From Marivita sp. S6314 (lineage in GTDB: Bacteria > Pseudomonadota > Alphaproteobacteria > Rhodobacterales > Rhodobacteraceae), in assembly GCF_023015985.1 (NCBI RefSeq), contig NZ_JALKAO010000001.1:806001-870000 (forward strand): a stretch of 64,000 bases of DNA. Reading direction: 5' to 3'. The position numbers and the translations under genes are program-made. Of the stretch, positions 17,083 to 25,963 are shown piece after piece. The stretch's first letter is position 1, and each line of letters begins with the position of its first letter. Under the pieces are notes generated by a model, which was not told where the DNA came from, searched no databases, and worked only from the letters and a program-made list of their open reading frames with translations.

Positions 17083-18864
17083 TCACCGCCCAACGGCATA
17101 GGCCTGCATCAATCGCGGCGTCGCGGCGGCGCGCAGCATGCCATCCGGGGCGCGCATCGCGGCGGTCAGGCGGCCCACGGTCCAGGGCTCTGCCACAACC
17201 ACCTTGTGCCCCCGCGCGCGCAGATCGTCGATGACGGCCGCGCCGACATTGGGCTCGATCATCATTTCCCCGGCCCGCACGTCGCGCGGGAAAAACGACC
17301 CCTGGAAATGCATCGAATGAAACAGCGGCTGATCCATACATTCCTGCAATCCCATCCCGAAATGCACAAACCGCAGGAACCAGATCAATTGCCACTGGTC
17401 CTGCTGGTCGCCACCCGGCGTTCCGAACACCAGTTGCGTGCCGTCCTTTTCGGCAAGGCTGGGTGTCAGCGTGGTGCGCGGGCGGCGTTTCGGGGCCAGC
17501 GAGGTGGGCAGGTCCGGCTCCAGCCAGAACATCTGCGCGCGGGAGTTCAGCGGAAATCCAAGCCCCGGGATCACCGGGTTGCTTTGCAGCCAGCCACCGG
17601 ACGGCGTGGCCGCCACCATGTTGCCCCAGCGGTCGATGACATCCAGATGCACCGTGTCCCCGCGCTTTTCGGTCAGATGCGACATGGTCGGCTCTTGCGC
17701 GGCCACGTTCCCGACCTGAAAATCCCGCGCCGCGCGCGCCACATAGGCGTCCGCCAGATGCTCAAACCCCGGCACACGCCCCGGTCTTTGCTCAAATGAC
17801 GCCGTCTCTCCGATCAGCGCCCGGCGCTCTGCGTTGTAGGCATCGCTTAACAGCACATCCATCGGGATCTCGCTGAAATCCGGATCGCCGTAATAGGCCT
17901 CCCGATCCGCATAGGCGAGCTTCATCGCCTCGATCACCGTGTGCACGAATTCGGCCCCGTTCGGGTCCATCGCGCCAATGTCGATCCCCTTCAACAGCGC
18001 AAGCGTCTGCAAAAACACCGGCCCCTGCGACCAGGCCTGCGTCTTGTGAACGGTCCAGCCGTGATATGCGTAGGACAAAGGGCGTTCATAGGTCGCGCGC
18101 CAGTCGGCCATGTCCGACCGCGCCAGCACAGCGGCGTGTTTTGCATCCGACACATCCATGACCTTGGCGTCCCTGAGATAGTCAAAGATCGCATTCGCCA
18201 CGAACCCTTCACGCCACGCGCGCCGCGCCGCATCAATCTGCGCAACCCGCGTGTCCCCGTCCGAAGCTGCAAGCCGGTCATACGTTTCGGCCAGATCGGG
18301 GTTCTTGAACAATTCATGTGGTTCGGGCGCTTGGCCACCCGGCGTCCAGACCGCGGCAGAGCTGGGCCATTCACGGGCAAAGAAATCCGCCAGCCCCGCA
18401 ATCGTATGCGCCACGCGCGGCAGCACCGGATGGCCGTGGCGCGCATAATCTATGGCCGGCTGCATCACGTCGCGCAGCGTCATGGTGCCATGATCGCGCA
18501 AAAGCCGCATCCAGCCGTCAAACGCACCGGGCACCACCGTCGCCAGCAACCCGGAGCCCGGCACTAATGTCAGACTCTGTGCGGTGTAATGCTCAATCGT
18601 TGCCGCTTCGGGCGCCACACCTTGCGCACAAAGCACCTCGACCTGCCCGGTCTCAACCGAATAGAAAATCGCAGGCATATCACCTGCAGGCCCGTTCAGA
18701 TGCGGCTCCACCACTTGCAGCACCAAGGCTGTCGCAACCGCCGCATCAAAGGCATTGCCGCCCTTTTCAAGGATCCCCATCCCCACCGCCGAGGCGATCC
18801 AATGGGTGGATGTACACACACCAAATGTCCCGCGGATTTCAGGACGGGTTGTGAACTCTGACAT
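17083..18864 (-). CDS. cytosolic gamma-glutamyltransferase-family protein
   Basis: A 593-residue Ntn-hydrolase of the GGT family without signal peptide, thus cytoplasmic, unlike the secreted ggt product nearby. It carries ILEKGGNAFDAAVA, VVEPHLNGPAGDM, and the processing site KRGDTVHLDVIDRWGN with nucleophile Thr404, followed by FGTPGGDQQDQWQ. The residues around Thr and the missing GGT-specific SPGGSRII make this the YwrD-like branch, whose substrates include acylamides other than glutathione. GGAG precedes the ATG. It lies 95 bases after the class II aldolase gene on the same strand, perhaps in its operon. Confidence 0.85.
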   Translation of the reverse strand: MSEFTTRPEIRGTFGVCTSTHWIASAVGMGILEKGGNAFDAAVATALVLQVVEPHLNGPAGDMPAIFYSVETGQVEVLCAQGVAPEAATIEHYTAQSLTLVPGSGLLATVVPGAFDGWMRLLRDHGTMTLRDVMQPAIDYARHGHPVLPRVAHTIAGLADFFAREWPSSAAVWTPGGQAPEPHELFKNPDLAETYDRLAASDGDTRVAQIDAARRAWREGFVANAIFDYLRDAKVMDVSDAKHAAVLARSDMADWRATYERPLSYAYHGWTVHKTQAWSQGPVFLQTLALLKGIDIGAMDPNGAEFVHTVIEAMKLAYADREAYYGDPDFSEIPMDVLLSDAYNAERRALIGETASFEQRPGRVPGFEHLADAYVARAARDFQVGNVAAQEPTMSHLTEKRGDTVHLDVIDRWGNMVAATPSGGWLQSNPVIPGLGFPLNSRAQMFWLEPDLPTSLAPKRRPRTTLTPSLAEKDGTQLVFGTPGGDQQDQWQLIWFLRFVHFGMGLQECMDQPLFHSMHFQGSFFPRDVRAGEMMIEPNVGAAVIDDLRARGHKVVVAEPWTVGRLTAAMRAPDGMLRAAATPRLMQAYAVGR

Positions 18865-18891
18865 AAGCGCTCCGGATTAACAGGGTGCAAA

Positions 18892-18935
18892 CGGGATGAG
18901 GCTGTTTCTCCCCCGCCACACCTTCCATCATCCCG
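18892..18935. repeat. inverted repeat between aldolase and GGT genes
   Basis: Arms CGGGATGA (18892-18899) and TCATCCCG (18928-18935) match perfectly over 8 bp with a 28-base loop. It occupies the 95-base gap between the class II aldolase stop and the GGT start, where it could act as processing site, weak terminator or operator. Confidence 0.35.
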
Positions 18936-18959
18936 GCCCCGTTCGAAAGTCAGAAAACC

Positions 18960-19625
18960 CTATCCTGCCGCAGCCGCCCTGGCGTCTTTGGCCGTGCCAT
19001 AGCTGGGAAGGTCCGCCGCCGTCTTGCCATGTGCGGCCATCAACGTGTCGCGGACAAAGGCGATATGCGCGGTTTCTTCAATGATTTCCGCCAGATATTG
19101 CGCCGCCGTCAGCGTCTTGCCCACACCAATCGTACCATGGTTGGCCAGCACAGCCGCTCGCACCGAGACATCCCGGAACACCGGGCTGATCTCCACTTCG
19201 GTCTGCGGTCCGCCATTCGACGACAACGGAATCAACGGCATCCGCCCGATCTTTTCAATCGTCTGCACGGTCAGGCACGGGATCTCGATCCCGGCGCTGG
19301 CATAGCCCGTCGCCCACGGGCTGTGGCAATGCACAATCGCGTTGATATCCGGGCGGATCAGGTACAGGTCGCGGTGAAAATCCAGATCCTTGGACGGCTT
19401 GAACGCCGATGGTTCTATCGTTCCGTCCAGATGCACCACCTGCAGATTGTCCCGCGTGCATTCGGCAAATCCAACGCCGGACGGCTTGATCACAATCGCA
19501 TCGCCGGATGACAGCCGCACCGACAGGTTGCCCCCCGCGTTGGTCTGCAACCCAAGGTCAAAGCACCGCCGCGCCGACCAGATCAGCGCGTCTTTCTTGG
19601 CTTCGATATCGGAAGGGTCAAGCAT
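18960..19625 (-). CDS. class II aldolase/epimerase family protein (AraD/FucA fold)
   Basis: A 221-residue zinc aldolase-fold protein. Motifs in order: TNAGGNLSVR (phosphate/substrate loop), IKPSGV, zinc ligands His99 and His101 in VHCHSPWA, and His163 in ANHG. The usual catalytic Glu four residues before HRDLY is Asp80 (KDLDFH). IKPSGV resembles L-ribulose-5-phosphate 4-epimerase more than fuculose-phosphate aldolase, so either epimerisation or retro-aldol cleavage is possible. It begins one base after the UPF0261 stop and ends the ABC operon proper. Confidence 0.82.
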   Translation of the reverse strand: MLDPSDIEAKKDALIWSARRCFDLGLQTNAGGNLSVRLSSGDAIVIKPSGVGFAECTRDNLQVVHLDGTIEPSAFKPSKDLDFHRDLYLIRPDINAIVHCHSPWATGYASAGIEIPCLTVQTIEKIGRMPLIPLSSNGGPQTEVEISPVFRDVSVRAAVLANHGTIGVGKTLTAAQYLAEIIEETAHIAFVRDTLMAAHGKTAADLPSYGTAKDARAAAAG

Positions 19626-19626
19626 G

Positions 19627-20754
19627 TCAGATGTCCTTTGTAATCTCGGCCAGCGCGTCTACCGCAGCATGCGCAACCGAAGTGTCGTTGATATGTCCGT
19701 CAAGCCGGGTCACCGGCACATGGTGTTCCAGGGTGTCGGCAAACGCCGAACGCAGTCCGGGATGCTCAATCGCCCCGCCGGGGCGATCCTCGGAGGAAAA
19801 CCCACCCATCGGGATCAGAACGCGCGTTGGAGCCGTCGCAGCGGCCAGCGCCTCGCCAAGGATATTGGCGCAAAGACCGATTTCGTCTTCCGTGCACTGC
19901 ACATGGGTGAAGAGCGGCGAATGCGCGTAATGCGGGCGTGTGTGATAGTCATCGGGCATCAGGGGCGCTTCGCCCACGCCGATGAAATTCACGCCCCCCG
20001 GCACCACGACACGCGGCAGATGCCCCATCGCGGTAAAGCGCCCGGGCATTTCGGCATGCACCCCGGCCACGTAACAGCGCGTCAATTCGTGTGGGGTATA
20101 ATCGATCACCGACTGGAACGCGCCGATCTTGGCCCAGCGGGCAAAGGCCGCGCCGCCGAACCCGTTGGCGTGAAACACCGTCACCTCATGCCCCTGCGCC
20201 TGCAACCGGTCGCGCAACGCGTCCGTCCCCGGCCCGGTCACGCCCAGCGCCGTCACACCAATTGACGGCGTCAACGGCCTGTCACCATCGGGCGGCAGTG
20301 AATGGCGCAAGCCCGCTGCAATGGCCGCAGCACGGTCCAAGGCGTCGCGCGTCGTGGCATTCAGCCCGCACAGATCGGCAATGGTCGGCACCAGCACAAT
20401 CGAATTGTCGGCAATCACGTAGCGCGGATCAAACGGCAGCGTTGTGACCAGCAGTTTCGGCATCATCGCCGGCAAGGATTGCAGCACCCGCAGCGCGATC
20501 TGCCCGCCGGTTCCGCCGCCCATCGCCACCACCAGCCGTGGCCCGTCCAGCGCGGATTTCGCAATCTCGGCAATCGCCCGATCGGCGGCGCGTTGCATGC
20601 CCGACACCTTGTCCTTGGGCGACCATTGCGCGCCCTCGGCGTGCAGCGAGATATCGCATTTGCGCACCCTCAGCCCGGCCTGCTCCATCGCCGCAATCAG
20701 GTACTCGGTCTCGTCCCGTTTGGTGTCGAAGGTGGCCAGCAGCAGAACAGACAT
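19627..20754 (-). CDS. Tm-1-like ATP-binding domain protein (UPF0261)
   Basis: A 375-residue protein beginning VLLLATFDTKRDETEYL, with VAMGGGTGGQIALRVL, LPFDPRYVIADN, ITALGVTGPGTD-like VTALGVTGPG and VVPGGVNFIGVG, the conserved blocks of the UPF0261 family whose plant member Tm-1 blocks tobamovirus replication. Bacterial members recur in sugar and acid catabolic operons, often beside a PEP-hydrolase-like TIM-barrel gene, which is absent here; the reaction is not known to me. Its start overlaps the stop of the permease gene by one base (TGATG), so it is translationally coupled to the transporter. Confidence 0.82.
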   Translation of the reverse strand: MSVLLLATFDTKRDETEYLIAAMEQAGLRVRKCDISLHAEGAQWSPKDKVSGMQRAADRAIAEIAKSALDGPRLVVAMGGGTGGQIALRVLQSLPAMMPKLLVTTLPFDPRYVIADNSIVLVPTIADLCGLNATTRDALDRAAAIAAGLRHSLPPDGDRPLTPSIGVTALGVTGPGTDALRDRLQAQGHEVTVFHANGFGGAAFARWAKIGAFQSVIDYTPHELTRCYVAGVHAEMPGRFTAMGHLPRVVVPGGVNFIGVGEAPLMPDDYHTRPHYAHSPLFTHVQCTEDEIGLCANILGEALAAATAPTRVLIPMGGFSSEDRPGGAIEHPGLRSAFADTLEHHVPVTRLDGHINDTSVAHAAVDALAEITKDI

Positions 20755-21635
20755 CAGCCTTTGACAGCTCCTGCGGTCATGCCGGTGATGATCTGACGGC
20801 TGGCGACAAAGGTGAAGATGATCGGCGGAATGGCCAACAGCATCCCCGTCGCCATGATCACCCCCCAATCGATATCAAACTCGGTCAGCGAGTTCACAAT
20901 CGTCACCGGCACCGTTCGGCTGTTGCGATCCGACAAAGCATTCGCCAGCAGAAATTCGTTCCACGCCACGCGGAAGGTAAAGATCGACGCGGCGGCAATC
21001 CCCGGTTTGATCAGCGGCAACACCACGAGGAAGAACACCTGAAACGGCCCGGCCCCATCCATGCGCGCGGCCTCTTCCAGCTGGATCGGCACCTGCACGA
21101 TAAACGACTGCAAGATCCAGATCACAAACGGCAGGTTCAGCGCGACATAGACAAGGATGATCCCGCCCCGCGACCCGTCGATGCCGAACTGGAACGTCCA
21201 GATACCGAACACCGGCACCAGCAAAACCGCAGGCGGCACCATCCGCATCATCAGCGTCCAGATCGACACCACATCGCGCCCCATGAACCGGAACCGCACC
21301 AGCGCATAGGCCGCCATCGTGCCAATCACCAAGGTGATCGCGGTCGAGATCAGACCGATGATCAGCGAATTGGTCAGCGCCCGCCCAAAGGTCGGATCAC
21401 ACCGCCGGATATGTTCCGGCTCGTACCACAGGAAATCGCACAACGCGGTCTCGTAATTCCGCAGCGTCGGCATGAAAAACAGCCGCGATGTGTCGGACAT
21501 GATGTCCACGTTCAGCTTCAGCGATGTGACCAACATCAGGTAAATCGGGCCAACGGCCATCAGCACCAACGCCACGAGCAGCGCGTAAAATGCAGGGTTC
21601 TGCTTGTCGTAGGTCTTGTTCGACGGACCGCTCAT
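20754..21635 (-). CDS. carbohydrate ABC transporter permease (MalG type)
   Basis: A 293-residue inner-membrane permease with six predicted helices and the ATPase-docking EAA loop EEAARMDGAGPFQVFFLVVLP near residues 205-225. The N-terminal tail is cytoplasmic and the C-terminus ends GMTAGAVKG, typical of the second permease of carbohydrate uptake (CUT1) systems. It overlaps the upstream permease by four bases (ATGA) and the downstream UPF0261 gene by one. Confidence 0.9.
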   Translation of the reverse strand: MSGPSNKTYDKQNPAFYALLVALVLMAVGPIYLMLVTSLKLNVDIMSDTSRLFFMPTLRNYETALCDFLWYEPEHIRRCDPTFGRALTNSLIIGLISTAITLVIGTMAAYALVRFRFMGRDVVSIWTLMMRMVPPAVLLVPVFGIWTFQFGIDGSRGGIILVYVALNLPFVIWILQSFIVQVPIQLEEAARMDGAGPFQVFFLVVLPLIKPGIAAASIFTFRVAWNEFLLANALSDRNSRTVPVTIVNSLTEFDIDWGVIMATGMLLAIPPIIFTFVASRQIITGMTAGAVKG

Positions 21636-22546
21636 GCCTCTTCCTCCACCGCGCGCAACCGGGCGGCGCGGGCGTCTTGGGCCTTGTTGTAGATGAACAT
21701 CGCAAACGTCAGGATCAGCAACACGATCAGCAAAAGGTTCGACATCGCCGCCGCCTCGCCCAGTTCCCGAAACTCCGACGCGGTGCGGTTGATCCTGAGC
21801 GACAGGATTTCGGTCGACAGCCCCGGCCCGCCATTGGTCATCACAAGGATCACCTCAAGCACCTTGAAACTGTCGATCAGCCGCAGAAGCAACGTCACGA
21901 TCAGAACCGGCAGCATCAGCGGCAGCTTGATATAGATGATCTGCTGCCAGCCGGTCGCGCCGTCGATCTTGCTCGCCTCGATGGCCGAGGATGGCAAAGA
22001 CTGCAACGCCGCCAGCGACAGGATGAAAATGAACGGCGTCCACTGCCACACATCCGCGATGATCACAGACGCAAAGGCCCAATTGCCGTCCGACAGCCAC
22101 GGGATCGTGTCGAACCCCAGATTGGTCAGTGTCTTGTTAAAAATCCCAACCGTCGGATGGTACATGTAGCGCCACATCAAACCCACAACGATGGGCGCGA
22201 TCATCATCGGCAGAATGAACAGCGTCCGCAACACCGACATGCCGCGAATGTTGCGATCCAGCAAAAGCGCCAGTCCCACACCGATAAACATCTCCAGCGT
22301 CACAACGATGCCCGCGAATTTCAGCGTCACCCAAAGGCTTTCGCGAAAATTCGGATCGCCAAACAGTTTGATGTAATTCCGCAGGCCGACAAACTCGGCC
22401 TCCCCAATCCGCTGGCTGGGGTTCCAGTCCAGGAAACTGGCGTAAATCATATAACAAATCGGATAAAACAGCGCGACGGCCAGCACCAAAGCAGCGGGTG
22501 CAAGGAACATGTACGGTGTCAAACGGGCGGCGCGCGCTACAGACAT
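21632..22546 (-). CDS. carbohydrate ABC transporter permease (MalF type)
   Basis: A 304-residue permease with six predicted helices, starting with the usual short cytoplasmic tail (RAARLTPYMFLAPAALVLAV) and carrying the EAA loop IEASKIDGATGWQQIIYIKLP. It is the first permease of a CUT1 importer and is separated from the binding-protein gene by a strong stem-loop. It is translationally coupled to the MalG-type partner through an ATGA overlap. Confidence 0.9.
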   Translation of the reverse strand: MSVARAARLTPYMFLAPAALVLAVALFYPICYMIYASFLDWNPSQRIGEAEFVGLRNYIKLFGDPNFRESLWVTLKFAGIVVTLEMFIGVGLALLLDRNIRGMSVLRTLFILPMMIAPIVVGLMWRYMYHPTVGIFNKTLTNLGFDTIPWLSDGNWAFASVIIADVWQWTPFIFILSLAALQSLPSSAIEASKIDGATGWQQIIYIKLPLMLPVLIVTLLLRLIDSFKVLEVILVMTNGGPGLSTEILSLRINRTASEFRELGEAAAMSNLLLIVLLILTFAMFIYNKAQDARAARLRAVEEEA

Positions 22547-22569
22547 GACTTAGGCCTTTCAGGGAATGC

Positions 22570-22597
22570 CCCCGACCGGGATGGGATCCGGTCGGGG
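22570..22597 (-). promoter_or_regulatory. intercistronic stem-loop after the sugar-binding-protein gene
   Basis: Perfect 10-bp stem CCCCGACCGG/CCGGTCGGGG with an 8-base loop, in the 60 bases between the binding-protein stop and the permease start. Such structures after binding-protein genes protect the upstream mRNA or partly terminate transcription, as between malE and malF. Confidence 0.6.
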
Positions 22598-22606
22598 AGA
22601 GAGAGG

Positions 22607-23941
22607 TTACTGCCAGGTGTAGTAACCCGCCTCGTCCATGGTCGCGCGCGCCCGCTCTGCCACACCGTCCAGCGCTTCCTGAATGTCCAGACCTTCGGTC
22701 AGAACCTGGCTCAGCGTTGTACCGATATCGGCGTTGATCTTACCCCATGTCGGGATGATCGGACGCCAGTCCGGATCAGCATATTTCAGCGCTTCACCAA
22801 AGGTGGCCGAATAAGGGTATTTCGCATTCAGTTCGGCGTTCTCATAGGTCGAGAACCGGCTTGGGTTGCCCCCTGCCATTGCGACCGCCAGATCACCCTC
22901 TTTCGACGTCAGCCACTGCATCAACAAGAACGCCGCTTCCTTGTTCTGCGCGTTCTTCGGAATGGCGATCCCGAAACCACCAGTTTGGCTGCCGCGACGC
23001 ACACCTTCGGGGTGCAACGCATATCCCACCTTACCGGCCACGGTGGACTGGCTTGGGTCTTCAAACCCGGCGGCAAAGGCAATCGAGTCCATGAACATCG
23101 CCGCTTGACCCTGCTTGAACGCCGCCGCCGCTTCGGCTGGGCCAAAGGTCGTGCTGCCTTCCGGGCCGCAATCGACAATGGTCTTCAACGCTTCAGCGGC
23201 TGCAACACCGGCTTCGTTGTTGATGATCGGCTCCCAATTGTCGTCGAACACGCGTCCGCCCAACGGGGCCAGGTGCAACAGGAACGCGTGGCTCGCCTGA
23301 TGGCCAGACGCCGCGCGCGAGGCCATCCCACCCATGCCCGGTTCAACTTCGGGGATCTTGCAGGCCGCATCCAGCAACTGGTCATAGTTCATCGGCACAT
23401 CAATGCCGTGCTTTTCAAAGATGTCCTTGCGATACGCGAGCACCGATGTCTCGGACCCGAACGGGATACCAAAGGCCGACCCAAGCTGACCCGGCAGATA
23501 GCCCTTCTGACCACCGGCAACGCCGATGTTCTGGACATAGCCGTCAATCAAATCCGCCTGATCGTAGTTCGGATCCGCCAGTTTCGGGTTCATGAAGTAC
23601 TTGGCAAGGTTCTCCAACTGGTCGGCATAAACGTAATCCGCCTTGGAAAAGACCACGTAAGCGATCAGATCATAATCGCCCTCATCCTTGGTCAATTCCA
23701 GCGTCTGACGCTCGCGCATTTTCAGGTACTGAAGCTGGTCCACCTCAACCTCGATCCCGGTCTGCTCCGTGAACTGGTCCAGAACCTCGATCGCCGCGTT
23801 GTAATGCGGGTGCGCCGGGAAGTTCACGACAAGCGTCGTGCCTTCATACTCCGCATAGGGGTTGGCCAAGGCCGCACCCGCCGTGAATGTCAGGGCAACC
23901 GCCGCAGCAGCAGACCAGACCTTTGTGGTGTGTGATGTCAT
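22607..23941 (-). CDS. ABC transporter solute-binding protein, carbohydrate type
   Basis: A 444-residue periplasmic binding protein of the family 1 (CUT1) type. Signal peptide MTSHTTKVWSAAAAVALTFTAGAALA, then YEGTTLVVNFPAHPHY; GIPFGSETSVLAYRKDIFEKHGI and GGFGIAIPKNAQNKEAA are the characteristic hinge segments. GGAGGA precedes the ATG. CUT1 systems import di- and oligosaccharides, polyols or glycerol phosphates; sequence resemblance is to polyol/sugar-alcohol binders, but the ligand cannot be read out. Confidence 0.9.
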   Translation of the reverse strand: MTSHTTKVWSAAAAVALTFTAGAALANPYAEYEGTTLVVNFPAHPHYNAAIEVLDQFTEQTGIEVEVDQLQYLKMRERQTLELTKDEGDYDLIAYVVFSKADYVYADQLENLAKYFMNPKLADPNYDQADLIDGYVQNIGVAGGQKGYLPGQLGSAFGIPFGSETSVLAYRKDIFEKHGIDVPMNYDQLLDAACKIPEVEPGMGGMASRAASGHQASHAFLLHLAPLGGRVFDDNWEPIINNEAGVAAAEALKTIVDCGPEGSTTFGPAEAAAAFKQGQAAMFMDSIAFAAGFEDPSQSTVAGKVGYALHPEGVRRGSQTGGFGIAIPKNAQNKEAAFLLMQWLTSKEGDLAVAMAGGNPSRFSTYENAELNAKYPYSATFGEALKYADPDWRPIIPTWGKINADIGTTLSQVLTEGLDIQEALDGVAERARATMDEAGYYTWQ

Positions 23942-23995
23942 GTCATCCTCCCAGATGTTTGTGGGCTTGTGGTGCCGCCCGTGTTCAAACCGCCG

Positions 23996-25069
23996 TTACA
24001 GCGCGGCTTCGGTCTTTGGATCAAAGAGATGCACTTCATCCCCCTGAACAGTGAATTCCCGTGTTTCCCCGGATTTGATCGGGACCACGGTATTCACCTC
24101 AATCGCCACGCGCTGGCGGCCGATTTCGGAAATCAGAACCGACTGCGCGCCGATATATTCGGACAGGATAATCGGCATCGCGATCCCCCCCGACCCTTCG
24201 CTAAAGCTCGACGGGCGAATGCCCAGATGCACCTGTCGGTCCCTATGCGCCTGCAACTGCGCCTTGCGCGCCTCCGGCAAGGGGATCGAAAACCCGTCGC
24301 CGGTTGCAGACAACACGCCGCCCTCTTCGCGCAATTCCGCGTCCAGAAAATTCATCGTGGGGGACCCGATAAAGCCCGCCACGAACTTGTTCGCCGGGCT
24401 GCGATACAGCTCTTCGGGCGTGCCCGCCTGCATGATTTCGCCGAACTTCATCACCACGATCTTGTCGCCCAGCGTCATCGCCTCGACCTGATCATGGGTC
24501 ACGTAGATCATGTTCTTCTTGATCCGCTGCGACATCAGTGCAAGCTCTGCCCGCATCTGGCCGCGCAGCTTGGCATCCAGATTGGACAGCGGTTCGTCAA
24601 ACAAAAACGTGCCCGCATCGCGCACCAACGCCCGTCCCATTGCAACGCGCTGACGCTGCCCGCCAGACAGTTCCGCAGGTTTGCGATCCAGATAGGCGGT
24701 CAGGTCCAGCGTCGCCGCCACGTCCTTCACGCGCTTTTCGATGTCCGCCTTGTTCATCCGCGCCAGCCGCAGCGCAAACGACATGTTCTTGGCCACGTTC
24801 ATATGCGGGTAGAGCGCGTAATCCTGAAACACCATCGCAAGGTCACGTTCCTTGGGCTCCAGCCGCGACACATCCCGATCCCCGATCAGGATTTCCCCAC
24901 CGGTCACGCTTTCCAGCCCCGCGATCATCCGCAGCGTCGTTGACTTGCCACAACCCGACGGCCCGACAAGAACCGTAAACTCTCCCTCCGCCATCTCGAG
25001 ATTCAGGTTCTCGATCACCGTCACCGCGCCGTAATCCTTGCGCAGGTTTTGCAGACGTATTTCAGGCAT
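23996..25069 (-). CDS. ABC transporter ATPase, UgpC/MsmK/MalK type
   Basis: A 357-residue ATPase: Walker A GPSGCGKSTTLRMIAG, Q-loop MVFQDYALYPHM, signature [16 protein letters not shown], Walker B FLFDEPLSNLDAKLR, then a C-terminal TOBE/regulatory domain (from about 240) usual for CUT1 systems. It is the first gene of the left operon, 147 bases from the divergent GntR gene, with a TTTGTATACAAA palindrome 41 bases upstream of its start. Confidence 0.9.
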   Translation of the reverse strand: MPEIRLQNLRKDYGAVTVIENLNLEMAEGEFTVLVGPSGCGKSTTLRMIAGLESVTGGEILIGDRDVSRLEPKERDLAMVFQDYALYPHMNVAKNMSFALRLARMNKADIEKRVKDVAATLDLTAYLDRKPAELSGGQRQRVAMGRALVRDAGTFLFDEPLSNLDAKLRGQMRAELALMSQRIKKNMIYVTHDQVEAMTLGDKIVVMKFGEIMQAGTPEELYRSPANKFVAGFIGSPTMNFLDAELREEGGVLSATGDGFSIPLPEARKAQLQAHRDRQVHLGIRPSSFSEGSGGIAMPIILSEYIGAQSVLISEIGRQRVAIEVNTVVPIKSGETREFTVQGDEVHLFDPKTEAAL

Positions 25070-25109
25070 GGACGGTTCACTCCCCTACTTCCGAAGCAAG
25101 GAACAGCAC

Positions 25110-25121
25110 TTTGTATACAAA
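25110..25121. promoter_or_regulatory. perfect 12-bp palindrome, candidate GntR operator O1
   Basis: TTTGTATACAAA lies in the divergent ABC/gntR control region. Its core TGTATACA recurs before the lactonase gene at 25927, linking both operons to one regulator. FadR-type GntR proteins bind such short AT-rich palindromes; assignment to the adjacent regulator is inference. Confidence 0.6.
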
Positions 25122-25216
25122 CGCAACAAAAAATATCCATAATCTGGCTTTTGATGGATTTCATCGAATTTCCATGATAGAGACAGGCTCAGAATAGGAA
25201 TGTCAGGACTGCCCAT

Positions 25217-25873
25217 ATGGATCGCCCCACCGGTACACCCCGCGAATCGTCGAGCCATAGAATCGAAAGCGAATTGCTGGATGATATCGCGGCAGGACAA
25301 CTCGAACCGGGCGAACGTCTTGACGAGGTCAAACTCGCCGACCGCTTCGGTGTCTCGCGCACGCCCGTCCGCGAAGCGCTCAATCGCCTGACCGCGCAAG
25401 GCGTGTTGGTTGCAGGCGAAAAACGCGGTGTGCGCGTGGCCACGTATTCGCGCGAAAAACTCGCGCAAATGTTTGAAGCCATGCAAGAAATTGAAAGCAT
25501 CTGTGCCCGGCTCGCCAACCAGCGCCTGACCCTTCTTGCCCGCTCCGAGATCGAGGCCGCCCAGGCCGAATGCGCCGCGGCTGCGGCGGAAAACAACCGC
25601 CTGCGCTACATCAAGGCCAACGAAGCGCTGCATATGGCCATCTACCGCGCGACCGAAAATCCGTTCATCTACGAACTCGCCTCCGACTTCCGCCGCAAGA
25701 CCGGCCCGTTCCGCGCGAAAAAGCTTCAGACTCAGCAGGATCTGGTCAATTCCGTGGACAACCATGTCGATCTGCTGGCCAAGATTTTTTCCGGAGACTC
25801 GCAAACCGCGGTGGACGGCATGCGCAAGCACATGACCGAAAGCTTCATGCAAGTCTTGGCTGTAAACGGCTAA
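25217..25873 (+). CDS. GntR-family regulator, FadR/FCD subfamily
   Basis: A 218-residue regulator with an N-terminal winged helix (LDDIAAGQLEPGERLDEVKLA then FGVSRTPVREALNRL, the family signature) and a helical FCD ligand domain with metal-binding His in ANEALHMAIYRATENP and DNHVDLL. FCD regulators usually sense organic or sugar acids or sugar phosphates. It sits between two divergent catabolic operons that share operator palindromes and is most likely their repressor. Confidence 0.88.
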   Translation: MDRPTGTPRESSSHRIESELLDDIAAGQLEPGERLDEVKLADRFGVSRTPVREALNRLTAQGVLVAGEKRGVRVATYSREKLAQMFEAMQEIESICARLANQRLTLLARSEIEAAQAECAAAAAENNRLRYIKANEALHMAIYRATENPFIYELASDFRRKTGPFRAKKLQTQQDLVNSVDNHVDLLAKIFSGDSQTAVDGMRKHMTESFMQVLAVNG

Positions 25874-25906
25874 TTCGCTGGCGCCTCCGGAAAAATCATC
25901 CCATTA

Positions 25907-25934
25907 TGTAGACATGTCGCAATTTATGTATACA
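25907..25934. promoter_or_regulatory. tandem operator half of the GntR regulon, O2 and O3
   Basis: TGTATACA at 25927-25934 is identical to the O1 core; TGTAGACA at 25907-25914 differs by one base. Their centres are exactly 20 bp apart, two helical turns, so two dimers could bind side by side. The site lies in the 90-base gap between the regulator and the lactonase-like gene, so the latter has its own regulated promoter. Confidence 0.55.
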
Positions 25935-25963
25935 AAAGTTGCGACTCGCATGTGGAGGACCCG

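Noticed and set aside
21590-23935. Long plus-strand open frame opposite the ABC permease and binding-protein genes
   Set aside because: Low-complexity Arg/Gln/His composition and no ribosome site; it is the shadow of three recognised transporter genes.
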